From positions 62,001 through 126,000 of the forward strand of contig JAGVSM010003635.1 in assembly GCA_022494885.1 (NCBI GenBank): a stretch of 64,000 nucleotides of DNA, read 5' to 3'. A model generated the notes under the pieces. The model saw nothing but the letters and a program-made list of their open reading frames with translations, was not told where the DNA came from and ran no database searches. A program made the translations under genes and the position numbers. This DNA is from Micrasema longulum. Its lineage: Eukaryota; Arthropoda; Insecta; Trichoptera; Brachycentridae. Shown here in pieces: positions 11,239 to 21,219 of this stretch (position 1 is the first letter of the stretch; every line of letters starts with the position of its first letter).

Positions 11239-11341
11239 AAAAAGGCGGACTCTGCAATGGAGTGGTTAAAACGCTTGATTCACTCACGGAAGGTTCTAGG
11301 TTCGATTCCCGATAAGAAAAAAAGCGATTTTATAAAATTAA
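11239..11341 (+). mobile_element. SINE-A head copy
   Basis: The tRNA-like head has 'ggcggactctgcaatgg', 'agtggttaaaacgcttgatt' and box B 'ggttcgattcccgat'. It is a diverged copy of the heads at 14951 and 36198, and its body is largely lost. Confidence 0.65.
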
Positions 11342-11440
11342 TAATGTCCTAATAAGACGAAACGTGTCACATAATACACTATTGTAAATTTAAGAAATGA
11401 AAGTAAAATTAAATCTAATAAAAGAATTTTATTTTAAACT
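11342..11440 (+). mobile_element. Penelope-like 3' tail
   Basis: 'gtcctaataagacgaaacgt' then 'gtcacataatacac', ending in 'aaatctaataaaagaatttt'. It is the direct counterpart of the inverted copy at 9105-9225. It abuts SINE-A on the left and a LINE tail on the right. Confidence 0.35.
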
Positions 11441-11448
11441 TTTCTTAT

Positions 11449-12125
11449 TTATTTATTTATTTATTTATTAACGGACATTGTCCATGTATACAATTTATAA
11501 GGTTTAAATATTACAATAAAAGAATAGTTTAAAACATTTTAAAAAAAAAGAAAGAAGCATTGACAAACATAAGGGACATCGAGACAAGATCTGGACTATT
11601 TATTTAGTGCTCGTTTAAATCGTTGTAAAAACTTCAAAAAAGTCAAGATCTTGTCTTGAGTTAACAATACGACAAAGACGGGTCGTTGGAGAATTAAGGC
11701 CATAGTTTGTTCTATGCTGATCGATAAACAGTACTTCATTGTTTCTCAATCTACGAGTCGGAATATTGAATTTTACTTGTCCCAGTAATGATGGAACATC
11801 GATTATACCATTTAGTATGCCGAACATATATATGGAGTCAACATTAGTTCTACGTTTTTGTAGACTAGAAATATTTAACATTGACTCTTTTTCAGCATAA
11901 GAATAATTATCTCTCTCTAGTCCAAGCATCCACGCTATTTTTCGAAACAAGCGATGTTGGACTGATTCAATGTGATTTATGCGATTGACATAGAATGGAG
12001 ACCAGACCAATGAGGCATATTCAAGAAGAGGGCGAACAGTTGAGCAATAAAGAGTTTTGATTGTACGGACATTAGTAAAATCAGAGGATATTCTGTTAAT
12101 GAAGCCAAGTAATTTATAATTCATT
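11449..12125 (-). mobile_element. LINE-E, 5'-truncated Jockey-like retrotransposon
   Basis: The element ends on the minus strand in a (TAAA)n tail at 11449-11470, has a roughly 145-bp 3' UTR, and carries the end of the reverse transcriptase frame at 11615-12124. It breaks off at about 12125, as expected for incomplete target-primed reverse transcription. A shorter copy of the same 3' UTR stands at 16566. Confidence 0.85.
11615..12124 (-). CDS. Reverse transcriptase C-terminal region (LINE-E)
   Basis: This 169-residue open frame is the thumb and C-terminal end of a non-LTR reverse transcriptase. It contains 'YCSTVRPLLEYASLVWSPFY' (residues about 27-46), 'HIESVQHRLFRKIAWMLG' just after, and a late 'NIPTRRLRNNEVLFI' block. 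In Jockey-group LINEs, 'LVRP.LEY.S.VW.P' followed by 'IE.VQ..F.R' marks the region after the palm. The catalytic YADD box lies upstream in a full element and is absent, so it cannot be active. The frame has no internal stop, which suggests a fairly recent insertion. The ATG at 12122-12124 is only an internal methionine. No host role is implied. Confidence 0.85.
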   Translation of the reverse strand: MNYKLLGFINRISSDFTNVRTIKTLYCSTVRPLLEYASLVWSPFYVNRINHIESVQHRLFRKIAWMLGLERDNYSYAEKESMLNISSLQKRRTNVDSIYMFGILNGIIDVPSLLGQVKFNIPTRRLRNNEVLFIDQHRTNYGLNSPTTRLCRIVNSRQDLDFFEVFTTI

Positions 12126-12329
12126 TCATATTATTATGTTATTTTTAATTATTATGGCAATATTTTATTTTTTACGAGTGAAATTATACGAGTGGCTTTT
12201 TACAAGTAGCTTTTTTTCTTATTTTTTTGCATTGTATTTACTTTGAAAATTGTAATTGGCGTATAATTTTGGTTAATTTGAAAATATTGTATTTTTTGTT
12301 ACAATGGCGGTTATATCCCTTTAATAAAT

Positions 12330-12510
12330 CAAATAAAAAAATATATAAATACATATGTAAATAAGTAAGCACGCACACATTTAAGAATGTATGATAATTT
12401 AATACGTATGATTATTATTTAGAAACTTCGATGGTCCGTCTTTGAACCTTATCTTCGTTACATGATTTAATCATCGTTGACTGTATGTTTCAATAAAATA
12501 AATGAATATT
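12330..12510 (+). mobile_element. LINE-G 3' end
   Basis: It shares with 30553-30805 the blocks 'gcacacatttaa.aatgta', 'ccgtctttgaaccttat', 'ttaatcatcgttgactgtat' and 'aataaaataaatga'. An inverted relative stands at 37172. Only the 3' UTR is present. Confidence 0.65.
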
Positions 12511-13117
12511 ATCGGGCGCTAAGGTGTTAGCATGTTTTGTTGAGTCACGAAACCTGGGCAATCCTTAAGTGGCTATCCTTTGTGGTTTTTCAAAATAAAA
12601 TTTCCCGCGATTGGATATTCATTACACGAATCTACTTAATCACAGCAAACACTCGGCGGCTGAACAACTGGTCACTTACTTAACTTAAACTTAAAGTGAC
12701 ACTTACATAGATCGTTAGTCACCGCTAGTGCCATAAACATAAAAAATGGGGTAGTTTACAACCATAAATAAGTAATAAAACTATTTTGAACTCATTTTGT
12801 GTTTAATTAAATTTATTTATTTTGGTGGTAGAAAAGTTTACATTACTCATATTTATGAAATGTAATAGAATGCGTATATTTTCTTGTTTTAGTTTTTTTT
12901 TAATTTAAATTTAAATTAAAAACTAACTATACATAATTTCATATAATATTCCTAATATCGAGTTCTCTGACAAGTAAATGGGAGTATCGAATTCCCCGGC
13001 CTTACTGCCAATCGAGTGGCAGTAAGTCCGTTTCATAGTGTAGTGGTTGGCGTATTCGTCTACGATGCTTTCTGTTCCGACATCAACATTGGTGAGATCG
13101 ACGTGAAATATGTTTTA

Positions 13118-13440
13118 CTACTACTACTACTACCATCACGCCATTTCCTCGTAAGGGTAGGCAGAGAGAATGGACCACCACACACGTCTATCCTGGCATA
13201 CATTCCTAGCTTCTTCCACATTCATACATCTTGTCATACATGCCCTTCAGTTCTGTCTGCTTTTGACATGACCATACTTAAGATTTTGGTTTATCTGATC
13301 ATACCACGTCTTCCTTGGTCGTCCTCGTCTCGCGTTACCGCTATGTTTTCGGCATATATACTTGTTTTACCATTCTTTCGTCGTCCATTTGTTCTACGTG
13401 ACCAAACCATCTCTGAGACACTTTCTTAATCTTATCAATT
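13118..13440 (-). pseudogene. RTE-like LINE C-terminal fragment
   Basis: Minus-strand frames read '(R)WFGHVEQMDDERMVKQVY', 'RRGRPRKTWYDQINQNL' and 'MTRCMNVEEARNVCQDRRVW', ending near 'ILSAYPYEEMA'. This is the C-terminal tail of a LINE family very common in insects. Frame changes fall between the blocks. The (TAG)n run at the left end is its 3' end. It contains no catalytic domain. A second, more decayed copy of the same family is at 34845-35170. Confidence 0.8.
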
Positions 13441-13489
13441 ATACTTGACTCAGATATATATATTTAAATATGTTTTAAAGGTGGTTTAA

Positions 13490-13545
13490 GGCTACGTACT
13501 GTCTTTGGACTGGCACTTGATCACCTTACCATCATATAACAGTGT
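13490..13545 (+). mobile_element. Possible SINE-B body scrap
   Basis: 'ctttggactggcacttgatc' and 'accttaccatcatata' match the central body of SINE-B as seen at 28360-28400. Too short to say more. Confidence 0.35.
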
Positions 13546-13589
13546 ATTTCTTGTGCCTATTCTATATTTATTGAAGGTATCCTATCTAC

Positions 13590-14105
13590 TTCTAGAAATA
13601 TTCCAACAGACGTAACTGACGCTCTAATAAATGCTTACGTCGTTTCACGTCTAGATTACTGTAATGGAATATACGTACGCAAATCGCCAAAAATATAAAA
13701 CTACGAAAATTCAATCTGTTATTAATGCAACAGCAAGGTTTATTACGGGGGTTAAAAAATATTCTCACATTCAAATCTTCGAGATTTGCTCTGGCTAAAA
13801 AGCCCAGAGATAATAAAATATAAGCTTTGCTTGACAGTATTCAAATCGTTCCATGAAATGGCTCCAAGACACATCGGACCTCAGTATTGGGGAAAATACA
13901 AGTCGAAGAAAATCTACTCTTAGGTCAGCATTTGATTTATGCAGGGAAAAGGTTGCCAGCTACTCTGCCTGGAACCAGCTGCCTTCACACTTGCGAATCA
14001 TCGACAGTTCCAGTCAGTTCAGATCTCAACTAAAATCTCACATCTTTCGTTTTTCGTACCCTCACAGTTTTAAAATCTGTAAATATAATATGTAATGTTC
14101 GCTTA
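13590..14105 (+). pseudogene. CR1/L2-type reverse transcriptase C-terminus, degraded
   Basis: Successive plus-strand frames give 'DALINAYVVSRLDYCNGIY', 'IQSVINATARFITG', 'LRDLLWLKSPEIIKYKLC', 'LTVFKSFHEMAPRHIG', and a last 'SAWNQLPSHLRIID' block ending in 'QLKSHIF'. The order and spacing are those of CR1/L2-group LINEs: 'SRLDYCN', 'Q...NAAAR.I', 'LHWLP...RI.YK', 'APSYL', 'WN.LP..LR', 'FK..LKT.LF'. At least two frameshifts and several stops separate the blocks. The palm domain with its catalytic aspartates is missing. It has no link with nearby host features. Confidence 0.8.
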
Positions 14106-14950
14106 GTTAGAACGTAAGGTTATGTCTAAAATTGTTAAGCGGTCTTCTGGTGATTTTTCTCGAAAATAACGCCATGTAAGTCGGCAAAATATTATTATTA
14201 TATTATTACATATTATTTATTATTACCATATACATATCTAACATCAGACGTTTTATTGCTTTTTTATGCTGACGCGTCGCCCATATCTTGGTCTTCATTC
14301 CCAGATCCCTCTGGTGTCAATAAAGGAATAATATACCATTTATTATCCTCTTTCACTTGCCCGTATCAAGTAACCAAACCTAACCTGACCTCACCGTCCC
14401 CGCCATGTCTCACCTAACCTAACCGCAAACTTCTGCACCCAAGGTTCAACGTTCCTCACATACTTGCGCTTCACTTTATTCTTCTAAATATATTCACTTG
14501 CATTTGCATCGCAGAAATCTTATTTTCATTATTTTAAAATAACATAAGCTACATATGTATAGTATTAGACTCGAAATAAACTATGAATGCGAATTTTGAG
14601 CACGTTTTAAAAAAATATCTAAAAAAATATTATTTCTCGATTGATTGAGAAATAAATTAAATAGAACTACTGCAGAACTCATAGATAAAACTATAAGAAT
14701 TCCACATAAAGATTACTGCACAACAGTATTATTTTTAGCCAATGACGGAAATTTAAAAATGAGTACCAAAAGTTAAAAAAAATAAAAATTGTATGTCACT
14801 CGAAAGATAACTTTCTGTTATATAAGATATTTTATTTACTTTTACGTTGAATAAATTATTTTAGTTTAATACAAGCCCTCAAAATGGAGTGTCAAGTAGA
14901 CGAAAGTAAGCATTTTTGACATCTCTTTCTGCTCGCGCTATTAATGTGGG

Positions 14951-15130
14951 TGGCCTCCGTGGTGTAGTGGTCAAGACGCTTGACTCACGCACGGAAGGTT
15001 CCGGGTTCGATTCCCGGTGAGAACACAAAAATTTAAATGTGATTTTTCTCAAGCCTGGTTGTTCTGTAATATAATTCACCACTGTTATTGGGCCTCAGGT
15101 TCTGGTGCAAAAAAACGAAATGAAAAAAAA
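14951..15130 (+). mobile_element. SINE-A (tRNA-headed), full head
   Basis: The head has 'ggcctccgtggtgtagtgg' (box A region) and 'ggttccgggttcgattcccg' (box B with a perfect T-arm stem). The body 'aaatgtgatttttctcaagc', 'ctgtaatataattcacc' leads to an A-rich tail. The same head-body junction occurs at 36198 and, inverted, at 44563-44680, so it is a SINE and not a functional tRNA gene. Confidence 0.85.
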
Positions 15131-15719
15131 AATGAAAACAATAACAATATACAAATAAATATCTTTACTCAATTTAATATTGCTGATAATAATGCGACAG
15201 TCAACTTGGTTTAAAATAGGAAGAAATCATCGTAAATCATCATTTAACTACAATCATTTGTATGGGAAAAGTCAGCGCCATGTTTACAAAAACATTTCGC
15301 ATATATTCGCCAAAGTTCCTAAGCAGACAAAACTCGATTATCGACAAGTTAATAAAATATCAGCCATCGCGTCGTAACACCGCGGGTGATAATTCAAAAA
15401 GCAAACAAAACATTCGTATATTTGTAATATCCACCTGCATATAACTTCTACCTAGTCATGTACATATTAACTACCTGTGTGTTTGTAGCTTGTTCAATTT
15501 TGACACTTGATGATTCCGGAGCAGCGGCGTCAATGACCTCGATATAATTTTGGTGGTTATTTAACAAATCTGATGATACGATGAACGGTTTGTACCTCAC
15601 AATCATTTCCATCAGCTGCCTAGGCAAACGTGCTGACCATTATACCTCGAGGCCAAAGAAACATAAGCACTGATACATAATTAAAACAAAATGTTTCGTA
15701 CGTAAAAAAAAAGTCTTAT

Positions 15720-16012
15720 ACTATGCATATTTAATTATGTGTGAATCTTAATTTGTATAATTTATATTTTAATATTTATATCCGATTTTTTTTTTTACAT
15801 TGTATTCTTTTGAATTTTATTATTTATACCTTGTTTTTTGTATTATTAATTTATTGCATCAAATGTTTTTTTATAATTCAGTCTAATTAATTTTACCAGG
15901 TATTTTTTATTGTTAATTATTATTGCTTGACACGAATACAGCCTAAAAAGCCTTCATAAATTCTATTATATTTAAACAAGTGAAATTTCGAATGAATAAA
16001 TAAATAAATATA
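15720..16012 (+). mobile_element. LINE 3' UTR with tetranucleotide tail
   Basis: AT-rich 3' UTR-like sequence ends in 'cgaatgaataaataaataaa'. It has no coding part. Confidence 0.45.
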
Positions 16013-16029
16013 ATGTTATTGTTTATTGA

Positions 16030-16510
16030 CTTGTATCTATATTCTAAATTATTATTTTTCTAACTTCTTCTAATTTTCAGATTCATTTACAATAACTAAC
16101 AAAAAAATGCACTTCTGTTCTCTCCACTACAATAAATGTATAAATTATCATGTATATTCATACATGTATTACTAATAAGTAAATACGATTCTTTTTTTCT
16201 TTTTTTCTTACTCTTTTTTACTCATTTTTTCCAACTTTTGTGTAAAATACATGTCTGTCTTAATGTTTAAAAATGCACTTCTGTTCTCTCCACTGCAATG
16301 TTTGCACTATATGAATCGTATACCCATATATTTTATACTAATATGTAAATATGATTTTTCTTTATATTTTTTATTTTTATTATTCTTCATAAAATATTTT
16401 TTTTATTTTTTGCTACTTTTGTTTAAAATACATATCTGTCTTTATATAATAGGTAAAACAGTATCTTAAACATTTAGAAGCCTATAAACCATTTAAATAA
16501 ATGAATAAAA
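16030..16510 (+). mobile_element. LINE-F 3' UTR copy
   Basis: This is the reverse orientation of the LINE-F 3' UTR at 40985-41480: 'tttttctaacttcttctaat', 'tgcacttctgttctctccac' (twice), 'aaatacat.tctgtctt' and 'catttaaataaatgaataaa'. The motif pair 'atgcacttctgttctctcc' appears at about 16107 and 16273, so the UTR itself holds a tandem repeat of about 165 bp. Confidence 0.75.
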
Positions 16511-16565
16511 TTAAGTAAATAATATAATAAAGTCAAAATGTCAATATGTATACAACCAATTTTAC

Positions 16566-16790
16566 TGAGAAAAGTTATTTATTTATTTATTTATTTATTT
16601 ATTAACGGACATTGTCCATGTATACAATTTATAAGGTTTAAATATTACAATAAAAGAGTAGTTTAAAACATTTAAAGAAAAAAGAAAGAAGCATTGACAA
16701 ACATAAGGGACATCGAGACAAGATCTGGACTATTTATTTAGTGCTCGTTTAAATCCTTGTAAACTTAAACCAAAAAAGTCCAGATCCTGG
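16566..16790 (-). mobile_element. LINE-E, short dead-on-arrival copy
   Basis: It is almost identical to 11449-11640: (TTTA)n tail, 'acggacattgtccatgtata', 'catcgagacaagatctgg'. It breaks off just inside the coding end near 16790. The high identity of the two copies suggests recent activity of the family. Confidence 0.85.
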
Positions 16791-17199
16791 ACTCAAAGTT
16801 AAAGTGTAAAGGGTAAGGAGGTGGTTAAGGGTTTTTGTTTTTTTTTTTTAATATTCATAAGTTAATTATTTGCTTATGACGGCAGTATAGTTCATAATCA
16901 CATAGATCCATTCGGGATTTTACTCTTGAAATAATCTTTATTATACCTGGTTTAAGACCCGGTAGTTTTTGTCGGTCTAAATTAACGGCCATTCTTAGTT
17001 TATTGACATCTGAGATGGTATTTATCAAGCGCTACACGGAGACCACAAACTCGCAAACTGCACGTTCGTTAATATTGTCAGTCTACTAAAGTTTAAATTC
17101 GTAAGCCGAATATTAATGAGTACGACTTATTGATGCTTTTGCAAATATTTAATTAGCAAAGTTGTTCTTGGATTTTTTTTCTCTTTCTAAGTGTTTTTT

Positions 17200-17458
17200 T
17201 TTTACTTGTCTCGTTGCCTCGCATTTATCGAGAATAGGTGTCTTTACTTCGGCAATGTGTCTTTGTGAAAATGACGATGAGACATTAGATCATCTGTTTT
17301 TTGACTGTCCCCTCTTCGAAAGAAGTGAATTCCTTCAAAATATATGTGAAGAATATAATACGTTCCCTCTTAACGTAAAATTTTTACTAGCCCAGAGTGA
17401 TTTGGATACTTATTTACTTCTGACTAAATTCCTAAGGAAAAATAATAAAAATATTTGA
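17200..17458 (+). pseudogene. Non-LTR retrotransposon C-terminal zinc-knuckle-like end
   Basis: The frame contains 'IGVFTSAMCLCENDDETLDH' followed directly by 'LFFDCPLFE', then about 45 residues to a stop. A Cys-x-Cys ... 'ET.DH.FFDCP.F' block near the end of ORF2 is typical of I/R1/Jockey-group LINEs, where it follows the RNase H or reverse transcriptase region and is thought to bind nucleic acid. The Cys and His residues (C-x-C, then H, then C) are all kept. The upstream part is lost and no catalytic domain is present. A long T- and A-rich 3' UTR and a 20-A run at about 17728 follow. Confidence 0.7.
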
Positions 17459-18024
17459 ATTTGTTAAATATTATTTGCATAATTTAATTAATAAGTCTAA
17501 TTGAATGTCCCTCTTTACTTTTGGCCCGAAATTTCATTTTATGTTTACGTTTACTTTATACAGTAATAATATTTTATTGTCACATAACTCTTTCATACTG
17601 ATTTTAACTACCTCACATTATATTATATTTTTTCGTGGGTATGGGTTTTTTTTTGTCGTTCACTGAAGCGTATGTTCTTTAAATTTCTTATTCTTGTTTC
17701 TAAGAGCCAAAATCACTCGGAGGCGTATAAAAAAAAAAAAAAAAAAAAAGTGTTTTTTACCCGAAAATGACCATAGATTTCAACAAATATACTACTACAT
17801 ACACTCATTTATATTAATAGTTTTTAGAATTACTATTTATTTTATGACTAACAAAAATTACCTGTCGTTAGCGAGAAAAGATATGTTTAGTTTTAAGTAT
17901 CTACTGAATGTCATAATCAATAAACTCATATGTAAAAAATTATAATAAAAAAATTGAGATTTTTAAAATAAGCTGTCACAAAAATGACTTTTCATTTTTA
18001 CGTTCCGGATTCAGTAAAATAATT

Positions 18025-18600
18025 TGCTGCAACAGAGATGGATTTATTTAGTCGGCCTCGTGGTGTAACGGTCAGCGCGTTTGCCTACCACGCGAGAGGT
18101 CTCGGGTTCGATTCCCGACATGGTTGATATGAAATATTTATCAAAATAAAAGGGTGTTTTCACACCAGAATATTTTTTAGTCCCTGGACTGGTACCTGAA
18201 GCGTAAGACTGTTTGTCTTACCTTCATGTTACAAAAATAATCAAGATTGGTGTACCAATGCAGCGCCTTATTGAAACGGAAAAGGAAAGGAAATAATGAG
18301 AGGGAAAATATTTTAGAGAAGATAATATGGAAGTCTAGGCATTTTTAGGGCTTACGACCTATCATTGGCTGGTTTAATTGGCCGCATTACACACCGTGTA
18401 CCATTCACAATTCTGCATATGTTTAAATATGTACATTTCCTCAACTTGCTAATGATAGGTCATAAGACCTGTTAATGCCTAGACTTCCATAATCCCTTCT
18501 CAGAAATATTTTCCCTTTATTTTGCGACAAGTTAAGATCTTAATAACTCCCTAGGAATAAAATCCAAGCAGTCTACAACTATTTGGACAAACTCAAAACA
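18025..18600. repeat. FB foldback copy carrying a SINE-B
   Basis: Left arm ('gaaaatattttagagaag', 'gtctaggcattttta', 'ggcttacgacc') at 18300-18400 and right arm ('gataggtcataagacctg', 'atgcctagacttccat') at 18448-18515 are inverted copies around a short centre. The outer 'gctgcaacagagatgg' is split from the arm by the SINE at 18051-18297. The outer right flank ('aactccctaggaataaaatc', 'tttggacaaactcaaaa') ends the copy. Confidence 0.8.
18051..18297 (+). mobile_element. SINE-B, complete copy
   Basis: The head is 'gtcggcctcgtggtgtaacg', then 'gcgtttgcctaccacgcg' as an anticodon-arm-like hairpin and 'ctcgggttcgattcccga' as box B and T-arm. The body has 'tagtccctggactggtacct', 'gcgtaagactg' and 'ccaatgcagcgccttattg', with an A/G-rich end 'ggaaaaggaaaggaaataat'. 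The head resembles a Val- or Gly-type tRNA, but nine SINE-B copies or fragments in this window show that it is a SINE. It sits inside the FB element, so it is the younger of the two. Confidence 0.85.
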
Positions 18601-18649
18601 TCGTTAATTAAAGTATTTCTATTTTTCATTGAAATTATTGTAACCAACG

Positions 18650-19065
18650 ATAAATTTCCACCATCACCATTATTTCCTTTTCCGCACCAAATGATGCATA
18701 GGGCATAATAACTGTATTAGTAATCCAAATGCAGCGTATTTGGATGGTTAATTTTACGGCATAGAAGGTAAGGTGATCAGTCTTACGCTTCAGGTGCCAG
18801 TCCAGGGTCAATGAAACACTGCGGTGTGCAACCACTTTTTAAACTAATATTTCACATCCCCTGCCAGGAATTGAACATGGGACTTCAAACATGGTTGGCG
18901 AACGCGACTTGAACGAGGCGGACTTATCTCCACTCGGTTTCCTTCTTTGACGATTTTTACCTGAAAGTAGCTATCGAGTTGAAAACACTCGTCCTGTTTA
19001 CTGGTTCTTTTTCACACACAAAATCGTATTCTTCATCCGCTCGGACACAATAATAAAAAACAATA
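18650..19065 (-). mobile_element. SINE-B with extra conserved 5' segment
   Basis: On the minus strand the ordinary SINE-B head and body fill 18650-18935. Upstream of the head, 18936-19065 is shared with the copy at 47826-48475: 'tgtccgagcggatgaagaa', 'tgtgtgtgaaaaagaacc', 'aggacgagtgttttcaactc'. The 'ccgagcgga' part looks like the D-arm of a Ser/Leu tRNA. This suggests a longer, possibly two-tRNA element. Confidence 0.65.
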
Positions 19066-19467
19066 ATACGAAAAAACAACAAACTAACAATACATAAAAA
19101 AGCAATTAACTCTTATCATACCATTGATATTTGGGCATACCAAAAGTTGGAATATGCGCGCATTCTTAAGACGATGTGTGAATGTAGAAAAAGCGACATT
19201 TGCATGCGAAGACAAAGTTGTATGGCGTTCTTTCATCTATGCCTACCCCTAAGGGGAAATGACAGGATGTTTATTTGTTTTGCAATTGAATAAAATGTCA
19301 AAAAAAAAACTTGCCAAGTGATGATTTCGAACCTAATGTAATTTCGTCAATAAATATTATGTGTTAACATAAGTTGTGTCCGTTTTTTTCAATTTATAAA
19401 TGAGCACACATAGTTAACAAAAAGGCCAATGTTATAAGTACGTCATTCGAAAAAAAATCATCTCTAC

Positions 19468-19631
19468 AACACTATGGGCCTTACTTAAAAACCTGGTATA
19501 AAGTTACGCCTAGGCATAGTAGGATAATACGGATGGGGGATACCATCCTCATTATAGTGGTAGAATAAGGATGGTATTCCTATCACTATTCTGTAACTTT
19601 ATACCAGGTTTATAATTAATGCCCATTATGT
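19468..19631. mobile_element. MITE with long terminal inverted repeats
   Basis: The left end 'tgggccttacttaaaaacct' and the next 'ggtataaagttac' are mirrored at the right by 'gtaactttataccaggttta' and 'taattaatgccca'. Arms are about 38 bp with few mismatches. The termini start TGGGC, and the flanks are 'cta' and 'tta', compatible with the 3-bp TWA target sites of PIF/Harbinger elements. An inner inverted pair ('ataccatcctcattatagtg', 'ataaggatggtattc') deepens the palindrome. No transposase. Confidence 0.7.
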
Positions 19632-19699
19632 TTGCTTTTACGTTACATGTATTATTTTATTTGATTATAAGCTTTCACAATAGAATGTCTCTCCTCTCT

Positions 19700-19920
19700 T
19701 CATAGTATAGTGTTATTTTTTTTTACTTTTTTTATTTTGTTAATCTTTGTTTTTAATTTTTGTATAAAATTGTAAGATTCAATGTGTCCATGTATTTATA
19801 ATTTTCTCAAACTGAACGGTTTGGGTAGGTAGGAAGAAATTACCTTAAGGCAATTTGCCCGCCCTTATATGTGTTTATATTGAATATGTATATAAAGTGT
19901 CAAATAAATAATAAACAATA
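19700..19920 (+). mobile_element. LINE 3' tail
   Basis: 'aactgaacggtttgggtagg', 'ttaaggcaatttgcccgcc' and a terminal 'caaataaataataaacaata' mark a LINE 3' UTR. No coding part. Confidence 0.5.
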
Positions 19921-20929
19921 ATAATGATGTGAAATAGACGAAAGTGAGCATTTTTGACACCTCTTTCTGTTCGCATTCAATCGAAAAAAAAATGCTGCCA
20001 AAACTGCTTACTATATTTGCGCAGTGTACGGTAAAGATGCTATGAATTATTTACTAATTTGTTGTATAATAATACAGGATTGAAAAATATTTTGTTTTTT
20101 TATTGTTGTCTCCTCTGTTTATTTTTTTTTTGTTCAACTAATTAAGTGTAATTATTCAACGTATTAACGTAGCAATAATACCTGTATATGTGTACTCAGA
20201 TACTCGTATTACGGAGACTTTTTATAGTAATTTTAATGTAATTTGATGTTTGAATGCAGAAGTAAAAAGTATTCAAATTGGATTTGAGATCCACCCAACA
20301 CGAGGCATCAAATATCCGTCCACAAAAAATCACTCAACACGAGTTACACAATTGCGCAATGCATTCTGTGATTGAATTCACAATAGTTAGGTAGTCAGTA
20401 CCTTGAAATCAAGAGTTACGATTTTATATAATTAGGCAAACAGAAAGGAACTCGTCTCGGAATCTATCATTGATGGCATCCAGCGACTCCAATGCACCAG
20501 TCGTTAATCATCCGACAGATCAAAGTTAGAGAAATAACGAACGGAAAGATCTCGAATATTTCAAGTGGTATTGTTAGCCGGAACAGACTCACTTTCTGTA
20601 GATATTTGTTATTTTTTATTGTATTTTACCTCCGTGTGGGGTGCTGTGCCTTAGATGTTGAAATCGACGTATAATAGAACTAAATTGAAGAGTATTGTAT
20701 GATTTAAAGAACTTTATTGAAGTATAATACGTTTGCCAATACGTTTCTTTACGCCCGTTTCCCTTGATGCTTGAAACTGAATTCCTATTACTTCCGAACT
20801 TCTTGACGAAATTAATTATTTGGAAAACGATGTAGGTACGTAAGGTCACAGATGACTAACGTTAATCAATTATCACATTATGTAGCTATTTTATGTAATA
20901 TTTTAGATAATATACTATAGCGGTTATTA

Positions 20930-21215
20930 TATATTCTTCTTCTTCTTCAGCCTTTTGTTCTCCACCGCTGGATATAGGCCTCTTCCATATTCTTTCATTT
21001 TTCTCGGTCGGTTGCTCCTTGCAGCCAATTTTTACCCCCTACAGCAGCTATGTCGTCGGACCATCTATTTTCAGGTCTTTCGAGGCCTCGCTTATTCTCC
21101 CAAGGTCTTCATTTTAAACTTTTAGGTATCTATCTTGTGGGGTCTTGTCTCACAACATGTCCTGCCCATTGCCACTCAGTCCTGCTACGCGATCCACAAA
21201 ATCGGTTATTCTAGT
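20930..21215 (-). pseudogene. RTE-like LINE 3' end
   Basis: On the minus strand: 'LTEWQWAGHVVRQD', 'RGLERPENRWSDDIAAVG', 'KNWLQGATDREK' and 'NMEEAYIQRW' before the stop, with the 3' end in a short (GAA)n run. 'W.WAGH..R', 'GRP..RW.DD', 'W...A.DR..W' and 'EAY.Q.W' in this order are the C-terminus of RTE-clade LINEs widespread in insects. Stops and one frame change make it a pseudogene; the endonuclease and reverse transcriptase parts are gone. Confidence 0.8.
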
Positions 21216-21219
21216 TCTG

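Noticed and set aside
14951..15020. tRNA genes (also at 18051, 36198, 5450 and others)
   Set aside because: Each tRNA-like stretch continues into a body shared with other copies and has mismatched acceptor or anticodon stems, so they are SINE heads.
17727..17748. Poly(A) run as the end of a processed pseudogene
   Set aside because: The upstream sequence is a LINE end and its 3' UTR, which explains it.
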